DNA of 64,000 bases, taken from Agapanthus africanus. Taxonomy: Eukaryota > Streptophyta > Magnoliopsida > Asparagales > Amaryllidaceae. A program made the position numbers and the translations under genes. This document shows, piece after piece, positions 47,401 through 57,257 of this stretch. The stretch's first letter is position 1. The number at the start of each line of letters is the position of its first letter. Under the pieces are notes generated by a model. It searched no databases, was not told where the DNA came from, and saw only the letters and a list, made by a program, of their open reading frames with translations. Location of the stretch: contig CM057342.1 in the NCBI GenBank assembly GCA_030015575.1, positions 261,788,867 through 261,852,866 on the forward strand, given 5' to 3'.

Positions 47401-48890
47401 AATGATAGCAGTCGCAATTTTCTTTGCCGTTATTCTTATCCCTTTATATGTCTTTACTTATTACCTTTTGTACACCACCTTTAGGCTAATTGGTTTTTTT
47501 CCTTCCCCACCTTTCGGCACCTGCCTATGGTCTGGAGGAAGACTATCCAATAAGCTCAATATGTGTACCCTCTCCTAATCCTAGGAGCCCTCACAACTTG
47601 AGAGAAGGTAAAGAGAAAAGACAACCGGATAATCCTATTCAATCTCTCCAGAACCAGAATCCATCCTCGAATCTGGAACAAGTTCCTTCGAGTTCGTATA
47701 TAACTATACGATAGATTTATCCAATAGGAGTGGATGTTCGTAGTGATACGAGATGTTCTGGAGAAATACAAAGGGAAAGAAGGAGCGGCAATGATTTATG
47801 CGACTAAATGACAATCCAAAAGCCAAAGCGTTTTAAGAAGTTTCGGTTAACTGGGTTCATGAGTTTTAATTTATGGTCGGGTCTAGTCGCCGCCAAAAAG
47901 AGAGAGAAAAGAAACACTCAGTGTGCACTCTAACCTAGATCAGAATGGTTGATCACTTTATTTAATAAGGATGGCTCCCACTGTTTTCTCGAATTCTCCT
48001 CCAAAACCAAAAGAAGAATTAGCCAGGATCATCTAAGATCACCCGAGGAGTAATCTTACTCATCAGTGGGAATTGGGATCCAACTATCATCGCATGATAA
48101 CTTGATGAAATCCACTCAAGTTACCACACTCCAGAAGGTATGCGCAAGCCTGTCAAGTTTCCTGTATGTTTGAAACTCCTGATATGATTTTTACCCCAAG
48201 CAGCTTATGATCTTGACGGATGCCAACAAATCATAAATTACAAGTCAAGTTCTACCCGTCATTGTCCTGATTAATTTAGACCCACCCATACTCACCCTTG
48301 ACGGATGCCAACAAGGTTGTACGACTGTCCTAGATTAATGTATATCCATGCTACAGAAAAGTAACACATAGCTACCGCACACTATGCCTTGACGGAAGCC
48401 AACAAACATAGCACGAATACTAGACGCTACCTTTCTGAAATGACGGAGGGCTATAGATGGTTTTTAGCGAAAAACCTTTAACGTAATGAACTTGATATCG
48501 TTGAAGGAATCCAAGTGGTTTTAAAAATATATAGTGGCGAAAACTTTTGCTAAAGAGGTCACTGCCGGTGAAGGGATCTCGGCTCTTTCCTTGTCGATGA
48601 GGTGCAGGATATTCCAAACTGAATACCACGATGCAAAGCAAAAGAATTGACTATAATAAAGTTGTTACGTTGACGCAAATTTCTGCACAAGGGGTCACCC
48701 CCGATGAAGGGACCTCGGCTCATGCCTCGTCAAATGAGGTGCTGGATATTCATAACCGAATACCACTGTGCAAAGCAAAAGAGAACGTTTGTAATGTTAG
48801 TTTTTTAAAAAAAACTTGGTTCCAACAACATCATATAGGTTTGTTTTATCCTTGCATTGATAAGAATCAATGCAGTCCCATCAATTAATC
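44448..48890 (-). pseudogene. Copia C decayed internal region
   Basis: The polypurine tract is at 44448-44463. On the minus strand near 44609-44580 the reading VDPLTKAISR is the conserved RNase H tail. RT and integrase relics extend to about 46060, where a segment similar to the E integrase (tcgagtttatccggatt) is found. 46060-47930 is the inverted counterpart of 1-1860 including the roughly 400-bp tandem duplication (46990-47830). 47930-48890 extends further 5' than copy A and holds three copies of cttgacgga(t/a)gccaacaa (48212, 48297, 48388) and a two-copy repeat of about 92 bp (48565-48656 and 48691-48782). No open frame survives. Confidence 0.7.
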
Positions 48891-49790
48891 ACACCAGAAA
48901 AGAACGAAAATATATGATGTACATATATGCCATCCGCATTCGCCACTGGGTCCCGTCATCACCCATTAGGTTACTTAACTAACGACAGAGTGGGGACTGG
49001 ACTAGCGCGGATGCAAAACATATAAAACATCTACTAGTATATATATAAATATATATAACAATCGTCCCAGGCATGATATAAAGCAACATCACAGAAACAT
49101 CACAGAAACAACACAGAATGGTGGATAATCTTGAAGCCCCGGGTTTCACTTGAGCTGCAAATGAGACCCGTCGTTCCCCGTTGTATGGATAGCCTGTGCA
49201 ATGAAAACCTAGACCCCTACGAGTGCGGCAAGTTACCCGCCAATCCCAGAAGCGAGGCAACCCTAATCAACAACGTGAATGGGCCACCCAACACTTCATG
49301 GAATCCGATAACTTGGGAACCCCTCCGTGAGTCAACCTATACCCCCTACGAGTGCGGCAAATAACTCGCCAATTCTAGAGTAAGGTCCCCTCCGTCTCAA
49401 CGCCATAAGATGCGGACCCTTTGCCATTTAGAACCCGGCTATTCGTGCACTCCACCACGGGGTAATCGTAGTACAGAAAAGAAAAAATATGTACAAGGGT
49501 GACATCGACCTCAACCCGGTCCTGCCCCAAACAAATAATATAAAAACTGGCAGAGACGGCGGTCCACATGTCGGACGCTCGTCCCGCAATATCAAATATA
49601 CAAATGAAACTAAACTGTACTAACATTGCACCCATGCTATCCACCACGATGATCCAACCACAATCATAGCACAACACAGAACATCAACGTGAATGTCACG
49701 TTCGCAAACTCGTCTAAAAGGAAATATAGCAATTAGACGAGTTGTACCGCTCTAATGACATTCACGGTCGCAGATAGTAATGTATGTATT
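48891..49790. other. Unassigned DNA, LTR-like
   Basis: No ORF or domain recognised. cccctacgagtgcggcaa occurs at about 49215 and 49346, each followed by a similar tail. Near 49690-49790 two phrases resembling the G1 LTR/primer-site junction occur (aatgtcacgttcgc and taccgctctaatgacattc), with an inverted repeat actcgtctaa / ttagacgagt between them. This could be a remnant of a chromovirus LTR end, but the match is too weak to call. Confidence 0.4.
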
Positions 49791-51548
49791 GTATACATTT
49801 AAACAGTGTTAAATTATCGACTTCGAAACACCCCGAATTGCCCCTGAGGAAAAGATAACATAATATCCAAAATTGGAAAAACAAGCAATACCACTGCACC
49901 AATATTCCAGAGACTAGAAAACACCAAAAATCTCAAGTCCAAACTCCAATAAAAAACCGGCCTCACCCATTTTTTGCACATCTCGCCGGGTCAAATCCGG
50001 CGGTTTGGGCTCGTATTTGTGGTGTGTTCTAGTGGTCACCTCCTCTCCTCTGTCGTCGAGCCAGGAGCCGTAGATCGAAGCTATAAGCCGCGATCGAAGC
50101 CCTAACTGTCGCTGGAGCTCGCTGAAGTGAGGTCGTTGTCGTCGCTGAAGGTCATAGCCTCCGTCGTCGAGCCTCCGTCGAAGACCTCGCCACCGATCGT
50201 CAAGAGGTAAGTATGAATTTAATTTTTTGGTTTAATTATATTTTCCCTAAAATTAAATTAAATTATCTATTTTTGAATTATTTCTTTTGTTCAATTTTAC
50301 CTTTTTTATACTAAAATACCCTTAACTATTGTTGCAATTTTACTAAAATACTCTTAACTAATATTGTTACAATTTTATGCTAAAATACCCTAAAACTTAG
50401 TCCTATCCCTAATCCAAACTCTAAACCCTAACTCTCCCCTAACTACAACACCACCACCAATATCACCATCAACATCAACACTAATACCAACAACATCACC
50501 ACCAACATCAAAACCAACACCTACAACATCAAATCCTACCAACCTTAAATCCAAAATCTTAAACTCGATTAAGATAATTCTTTACTTTAAAAAAACTTTA
50601 CCCTAAACAAAAAACTTTGAAATATTGAAATTAAAACGTGAACGTAAAACTAAATCAAATTAAATCTTAAAGTAAGTGTATGATACTAGGTGAAAATATG
50701 AAATTTTCATATTCTCATCGATAATTAATCATATGTGAAAATCAAACGCGACTTAGTTCCCGTCTATTGGTTAACATATGTGCGATGTTTGTCGTGACAT
50801 AAAACTACACAAAAGTTGTTAAATATTGGATGGTATCGTTCGGTTTCTAACAACCGTCGAGTAGTCTATATGACGAGAATTAATATTCAATCGTATGATA
50901 ACCGATAGATTTATCTCGTGTAAATAAGTTAGAAATGTATAAAGCAGACACTTGTATTCACTTGTGTTTTTATTCGTTTCGAGATATTTCGTCGGTACCT
51001 TTCTGCTAATTTTCTGTTTACAACGATAGATTAGATGTTCATTTCAATACTGTTTGATAGCATTGAAATGATCATCTTTACTATTACAGTATACTCGGAG
51101 AACAACGGGGAGATACTGCCGAAATTTTCTTGAAATAGATGAAAGCACAAGTGAATGGGTGTATACTCTATATATTTTTAATGAGATAGATGCCTAACCC
51201 CCTACAGCCGTTACCATCGACATCTAATAAAGAACATTTAATATTATCATCAACTTTCTTGGAAGAAAAATCCAACTCTCGAGTTTTGATATTAGAAGAA
51301 GAAAGTTCTCAATAGGAGTTGGAAGAGATTAGAAAGAGAAAGTTCTTAATAAGAGTTGGAGAAGAGCCCAGTTTATTAATAATCAAACTTAACCAAGTTG
51401 TCAATTAAACCTAACACTAACGCTTCTTATTATCCGTCTATCACGTATTTGTTAAGAAATCTTAATTCCACCACTCTTATCTATAGGAAGTTTGATTCGT
51501 CTGGACTGTTCCAATAGGGCACTTCCATACCTCCACAATAAGAGTTGA
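49791..51548. other. Unassigned DNA with a GC-rich exon-like block
   Basis: 50030-50206 is GC-rich with repeated gtcgtcgagcc and cctccgtcg words and ends in gaggtaagtatg, a strong plant 5' splice-site match. AT-rich, intron-like DNA follows. 50440-50530 is rich in accaccaac/caacatca words. 51295-51360 has a small duplication (gaaagttct(c/t)aata). No ORF of interest is seen, and no coding exon can be supported. Confidence 0.35.
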
Positions 51549-51795
51549 ATGTATATCGATGCTCCTTCGAGATTCAATGTCTTTTTTGTTGATGGTGTTA
51601 GCTTTTTCACCGATTTAGCTTACACACATCTTGGGTTACTGAAAGAGCACGAAATCTATTGTCTTTACTCTAAGTGTATGGACAAGCGATTGCTCAAGAA
51701 GTTGGAAGTCGAGTTACATATCGTAAGATACGGTTACGTTAAAAATTACACTACGTGGGAACTTCATAGAGAAAAAGTCGTTGTAACTGTTGGGA
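51549..51795 (+). pseudogene. CACTA (En/Spm) transposase-associated domain relic
   Basis: The frame at 51549-51821 encodes a segment matching the N-terminal transposase-associated domain of CACTA elements. It has VDGVSFFTDLAYTHLG, then a region where the usual Cys pair is partly lost (YCLYSKC), then KLEVELHIVRYGYVKNYTTW with ELHREK in place of the usual LHGE. The domain is known from plant CACTA elements upstream of the TNP2-type transposase. Only about 75 residues remain; LTR X starts at about 51796 and cuts it. Pattern match by eye, so family level only. Confidence 0.65.
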
Positions 51796-52052
51796 TGCTG
51801 GGCTCCTCTAGTAGGGTTTAAAGCGCGGCGGAAGCAGTAATTTTAAAAATCTAGAGAGCATTAATAAACTCAAACCAAGAATCAAACCAAACTACTAATC
51901 TTGTGATTAAACTAGTAAGGTAAAAATAAGAGTTTAGCGGGCTACAACCTTTATAGCGTGTGAGCCACTTCTCCTTGGACTATGACTGGTCTACACAAAG
52001 CCCAGAACAAGCTTGCTCGATGATCTCCTCGGCGAAGATGATCCACCTTGAG
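51796..52052 (-). mobile_element. Copia LTR X, terminal fragment
   Basis: Starts at tgctgggctcctc and carries ggcggaagcag, tacaacctttat and gaagatgatccacc. These are the counterparts of the E and F LTR ends near 59800-60080 and 63680-63970. It is interrupted by T2 at 52057 and continues at 36876. Confidence 0.65.
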
Positions 52053-52057
52053 ATAAC
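52053..52057. other. Left target-site duplication of T2 (ataac)
   Basis: ataac immediately before the 5' LTR start TGTTGGGG. It matches 36871-36875. Confidence 0.85.
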
Positions 52058-53551
52058 TGTTGGGGTAAAAATTTACACCCCGATTGACCAAGTCAAGATC
52101 AAAGTCAACCCCAAGCCAAGTAGGCCCAAGCCCCGGGTCAAGTGGGCCAATGCCCGGGTCGAGCCCGAACATGAAACGGTCGGCCTTCCCCCATGCCAAA
52201 ATAAAAATTTTGTAATAAATAATTTTGTTGTATTTTCTTTATTTTATTTTATGAATAAATGTAAGAAAATGGGCATAAAGCCAAATTTTTGTAAAGCCCA
52301 TGGATTATGTGCAAAAAGAAATAGCATATGAGGCATGGGATGGGCAAAATGCCATTTTTGTAGAGCCCAAGGGGCTATATGTAAAGTGTATAACCTATAA
52401 AGGCAAGGATAATGAAAATATCCCAACAACTTTTTCTCTCTCCAAAAAAAAATCAGATCTGTGATCTTCTCCTTCCTCAAGGTTCTAAAACCTTCTTCTT
52501 TCTTTTGAATTAAATCAAGAGTTTTACTCTTCCTTTTATAAAAACTAAATAGTTTTTCACCATAAAACCCACAAAGGGGAATTCAGATCTTCCATCAGAT
52601 CTAAAAGAGAAGATATTATTAAAATCTCACATCTCTTGATCTTCAAGATCCTGCCAACAGAGGAGGAAGAAGGAGACCCATCTCCAGAAACCCCGCTTTG
52701 GGGAAGAACTAGGGCTCAAGGGAAGAAGTCCTTCATCAGCTTCAAAATATCCTAGGAGCTTAACTCCTCTCACACACACACACATACACACACACAAAAT
52801 AATAAGCGCTCCTTTCTGAGAGTACAACTCTCATTGCAGGGACCAAGTCCCTTTTGCAGCCCGAACGCCCACGTACTGACACGTGGGGCGCTAGCGCTCA
52901 GAACGCTAGCGCCCGAGCGCCCACGTGCTGACACGTGGGGCGCTAGCACTCAAAGCGCTAGCGTCCTTGCGCTCAGAGTGCTAGCGCCCTTGCGCTCAGA
53001 GTGCTAGCGCCTAAAGCGCTAGCACCCGAGCGCCCATGTGCTGACACGTGGGGCGCTAGTGCTCAAAGCGCTGGCGCTTTTTCCCATGCATCCTTTGGAT
53101 GTCCTTTCCCTTTTTTTTATATATTTTATTTTATTTTATATATGTATATATACATATACACACACATACTCTACAACACTGTCCCTATCAAAAAATTTTT
53201 GGGCCGAGGCGCTGCCCCGCACCCTGCAAGGGGGCTGCTAGCCCCCTTGACCCCCAGCCCGCTATCCGGGTAGCGGGACCCACGTAAAAACTCTGCGTGG
53301 CTCCCGATATATCCAAGCCCCCTCCAAAACAAAACACACATACACTGCACGTTGAGTTCGCATGCGTCAATCGGAGGTTCTCTCGCTCCAAAGGCGAGGG
53401 GTAATTAACGGCAGCTTAGTCCGCGGCTGCCGGAGATTCGGATCCCTACAATCAATAAACCCCAGCCTACCCTAGGCAGGGGGAATCTGTAGTACGCCTG
53501 ACAAGTGCACGTGTATTCCCATCTCAATGGGGTGACGAAAAACACCCTACA
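52058..53551 (+). mobile_element. 5' LTR of T2 (1494 bp)
   Basis: Runs from TGTTGGGGTAAAAATTTAC to AACACCCTACA and is followed by the primer-binding site, so it is the 5' LTR. Compared with the 3' LTR at 35376-36870, the GCTAGC array is about 100 bp shorter. About 100 GC-rich bp (about 53190-53288, with aagggggctgctagcccc) are present only here, so total lengths agree by coincidence. Confidence 0.93.
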
Positions 53552-53556
53552 GATTC

Positions 53557-53574
53557 TGGCACGCCCGGTGGGAC
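53557..53574 (+). promoter_or_regulatory. Primer-binding site of T2
   Basis: TGGCACGCCCGGTGGGAC begins five nucleotides after the LTR end. It has the TGG start expected for pairing with a tRNA 3' CCA end; the gene region resembles primer sites of Tat-type elements. The tRNA identity was not checked. Confidence 0.75.
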
Positions 53575-53687
53575 CTTTCTTTCCTCCCATATTTCGGGTT
53601 AAACGCTTATGTGAACTTAATCAATATATACATATTGATTGTGTGTACTGAAATGATTTTTTTTTTCCGTGCAGCAATCAACTTTCA

Positions 53688-54713
53688 ATGACAATGTCTC
53701 CCAAGACGAATTCAGCTTCCAACGCGACCCCGATCTCGTACGTGGTCAAGATCAATACTCATGTGGTTCTCCCCGCAAGCCTCAGTCGACAGTGGGAGGA
53801 ACTGCCCCGCCTGTTTGGCTCTGTCATCATCTACCCTGCCGGAAGCGCTCATCTGGCAGAAATCCCGGGGAAACAGGTGGCCAAGCCGGTCTCAAAGGGC
53901 AAGAGGATGAATGTTGTGATCGCTAAGGCACCACAACCGAAGCTTAAGACGGTGTCTGAACGACTCTCTTGTGCTCCAGCCGGGGGCAAGACTTCTGGTA
54001 CAAAGGGCACAATCAAACGTTGCGGACGAGCTCGGGTGATGACTCTAGCAAATGCACGATCAGGCATATCTCTAAGGTCCTCCATGGCCCGGTCTACGGC
54101 GGCTTCCCGAAGAGCCGTAACCAGCCAAGTGCTCAAAAAAGAAAAGTTAAGGCAGAAGCGGCTCAGGTATCGAGCCAACAAGAGGGCCAGGACTTCGGCC
54201 AAGTGGAGTCTTGTGAGGGTCCGAAAGCAGGGTTACTCCGCGACGACGGCTGAGTCGGCCGTAAAGATCATTAATTCCTTTGAACCTTTGAAGTGGGTTC
54301 AGAAAAATGCTATGACCGCCAGAATCAAGAAGACAGCGGTCCGAACGTCGCTACAAAGGGACGTGTCCCAGCCCCAACAGAAAAAGTATGACACTGTCTC
54401 TTCAAAATTCTATCAAACGCTCTATGCCGCACGAAAGCAGCGGGGAAAACCAAGAAAAGAAGCGCTAACACCATTCAAGAACCTGGTCCGGCCATCCGCC
54501 TTCAATCGACTGCCCGCTACCGAAAGAGGGGGGTCAAGACAGCGATCTGTGAAATCAGTCGCCGATAATAAAAATACGGCTGGATATGTTATCCATACGG
54601 TCTATATGGCAGGTGGGCGCCCCAGCGACAACCTTCGCAGCAAAAACAAGGATGGGGCCACCACATCTCAAACCCAATCTGGCTTGAATATGGTTGCCGC
54701 TTCCCAAGAATAG
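53688..54713 (+). CDS. T2 N-terminal basic gag region (or ORF1)
   Basis: A 341-codon open frame starting at the ATG 114 bp after the primer-binding site. The product is strongly basic (many Lys/Arg, for example KEKLRQKRLRYRANKRAR) with no domain I recognise; the first 90 residues are less charged (VVKINTHVVLPASLSRQWEE). It is in the same frame as the Gag ORF at 55023, separated only by stops at 54711, 54780 and 54978, so it may be the N-terminal part of one long Gag or a separate ORF1 as described for Ogre elements. An RNA-binding role is possible from composition only. Confidence 0.6.
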   Translation: MTMSPKTNSASNATPISYVVKINTHVVLPASLSRQWEELPRLFGSVIIYPAGSAHLAEIPGKQVAKPVSKGKRMNVVIAKAPQPKLKTVSERLSCAPAGGKTSGTKGTIKRCGRARVMTLANARSGISLRSSMARSTAASRRAVTSQVLKKEKLRQKRLRYRANKRARTSAKWSLVRVRKQGYSATTAESAVKIINSFEPLKWVQKNAMTARIKKTAVRTSLQRDVSQPQQKKYDTVSSKFYQTLYAARKQRGKPRKEALTPFKNLVRPSAFNRLPATERGGSRQRSVKSVADNKNTAGYVIHTVYMAGGRPSDNLRSKNKDGATTSQTQSGLNMVAASQE

Positions 54714-56632
54714 CCGCCTCCGCTGGATGATGAAAACCTTCTCGAAGAGGACGATAGGCAAAAAGACCCTTCGGTCCAGTAAGAGTCAAGCTCGGACAGC
54801 GAGGAAGAGCCGACTTTCCGCCCCAGGACCGCGGAGCAAGAGCTGCTTCAAGAGCTTCGAAAACAGCTCAAGAGCAAAGATAAAGAGATAGCCAAGCTCT
54901 ATTCGAAAATTGACGACCTAATGAATGTTATGATGCAGCTTACGGCTCAAATTGCTCGAGCGCCTCCCAATCAAGCATAAGTCGCTACTCATGAGCCGGG
55001 AGATGACAATCTGAACCGGCCGATGCCCGTCCCTTTGGGTCCAAGATTCGTCGAGCCGTACGAAAGCTGGCCACATTCTGCTTCTGGGGACGCCTTGGCC
55101 CCAGATAACACCATCCCGCTAACACAAGATTGGATAATGGATTTGGTCACCAGCAAGGTTAGAACATTGGTGGCCGAAGCTGAACCTCAGAAAGAAATCG
55201 GAAATAGTGGGTGGACATATCCCGCACAGTACGATCTGATCGAGTTCCCGAGCGGCTACGTCATTCCTAAGTTCGGAAGATTTGACGGGATAGGAAATGC
55301 AAATCAGCACGTCGCCTACTTTAAAGCGTCGTACGGAAATACAGGGGGAAATGATGCACTCCTTCCTCATCAGTTTGTCAACAGCCTGACCGGTGTCGCC
55401 TTTGACTGGTACGCGAGTATACCAGATGGGTCCGTTATTACCTTTGCCCAAATGGAGTCTCTGTTTCGGCAAAGGTTCATGAGTGTCAGTGATAAAATCT
55501 CCATTGCCGACCTTGTGAGGTCCAAGCCGGAGAAGAATGAAAGCAACACCGACTTTATCGCCGGATGGCGTAATCTCACAGTCAAGTGTGAACCGCCGTT
55601 GGAGCAGGACCTGTCCGTCAGCCTTCTCATTGGGAACCTCAGCAATTGGATGGTCCCATTCTCATGTAAAGCAGGCCTCAAGACGTTTCAAGAGCTAACC
55701 AAGAAAGTCCAAATGCTGGAACGCTCGAAGCAAGAGTCCACCTCAGACTTTCATAGAGACAAGACTTGGAAAAGCAAGCGGGATGGCAACCGTAGAAGTG
55801 GGAGTTCCAGCAGTACCAATGTCTTCAATGCGTCTGATAATGAAGAAAAGCGAAGGGAGGGCGAATCCAAAACCAACCGGTCTCGAAAGCCATTGCTGGG
55901 AGGAGATGGGCCTTCCCTAGAGGAGAAAAAGAACAAGGTTTACTCTTTCAGAAGGGACAAGGTCCGAAAGATATCTAAAGATACCTTGAACAACGGTTTA
56001 CAATTGCCGGAGTCGAAAAGACCTCAAGAAGAAAAAATGACCGACAATCCCCTGTATTGCCCGTACCACCGAGTAGTGAGCCATGCAATCGAGGATTGCT
56101 ATATCTTCAAGGACTGGGTCGAGAAGCAGTACAAGGCTGGAGAGATCGAGCTGTCTAAAAGTGTGTTGGTGAACAATCAAGTTGCAACCACCAACTTTAT
56201 ACGGACAGAAGCTGAAGTCTTCTGAGAGCAGACAGCCGAACCCGCTGCCCTGAGAAATGAAACGGACTCATCGCGGCCTCCATGGAGTACACACATATCT
56301 AATAAGATGAAGAAGATGATAAAGCTACTTCGGAAAGAGCCCAGGACGGAATGGGAAGGGCAGAAGAAGCCTACCTTTCCAGCTGCCAATGCGGCTCCAT
56401 CAGGCTCAAAATCCAAAAAGCTCAAGAAAAAGAAAAGTGCAGCTCGACGCTAAAAGGAGTCCGCGGGGAGATCGACCATTCAAAAATATATTGATTCCCT
56501 TGAAGAATACGAACAGAAGGAAAGAACTCTGATTCAATTGAAGGAGTTCCTCCCTGTACGAGCGGCTGAAATTCTGGAGGAGTTAGAAGAAGACTCCAAT
56601 GAAGAGATCCCAGTAGTGACCTGCTACGCCAT
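54714..56632 (+). pseudogene. T2 gag (capsid and knuckle region), cut by G1 insertion
   Basis: The segment 54790-54960 encodes an acidic stretch (SSSDSEEE) and a coiled coil (ELLQELRKQLKSKDKEIAKL). From 55023 a 400-codon open frame holds the retrotransposon Gag core (PKFGRFDGIGNANQHVAYF, FDWYASIPDGS, FRQRFM), a Lys/Arg/Ser-rich linker and a knuckle-like CPYHRVVSHAIEDC (about 56058-56100). Stops follow at 56223 (TGA) and 56450 (TAA), but the same frame continues with SLEEYEQKERTL to 56632. There G1 LTR sequence begins after gccat. The protein continues, in frame once a single target-site copy is counted, at 16621. Confidence 0.88.
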
Positions 56633-57257
56633 TGTCACGACCCGCAGGGCACGGACGTGACTGGCACTTAAGTTTACGAAACGTCTCAAGACGTCCGTAA
56701 AATAAGTAAGCCAAAACCCAGAAACCAAAACCAAAAAGCAAAAGAGTGAAGAAAAACCAATCAATTGAAAGCGAGTTTATCAAACAAGTCATATAAAACC
56801 TTTTTAAAAATAATATCAATTTTTTCGAAAATTTCGGCAGAGTCTCCTTTGTAAATACTGGCCCCCAAAATGGGTACAACAAGAATATATATAAATCCAA
56901 CAAATATGGCATCCCCAAGCGGGAGCTAGCTCTTCGCCACAAGGCGGTCACAAATCCCACGCAATATAAAACAACAACATTCAAAATAATCATAAAGAAG
57001 CATGAGAAAAACAGCATGTCGACTCAAGTGAGCTCGACCCCAAAATACAGCATAAAAAGTCCACAAATCTCACAGTCTCATCTCTAGGTCAATATACAAC
57101 AATACTGGTAGATACAGTAGATGGAGTACACTAGATACAAAGAATATACAAGGTGGTACAAAAATAATAATATAACCCACCTAAGAGCAAAATCTCGAGT
57201 CCAGGCAAAAGAGGTAAAAGAAGCAAGTGCGCCCACCGCTACTGTACTGACGGAGTG
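56633..57257 (-). mobile_element. Outer end of a G1 LTR (625 bp)
   Basis: Matches 13146-13765 of the G1 5' LTR with roughly ten differences. It starts tgtcacgacccgcag, the LTR terminus, directly after gccat. It is exactly the part missing from the 3' LTR at 5668-8165 except for about 355 bp. It breaks off in ggag(t)gga where copia LTR D begins. Confidence 0.9.

Noticed and set aside
51549-51821. Reading this frame as a host gene exon
   Set aside because: The match to the CACTA transposase-associated domain explains it better, and it is truncated by an LTR.
53849-54202. 117-aa minus-strand ORF
   Set aside because: Antisense of the basic T2 ORF; high GC and few stops explain it.
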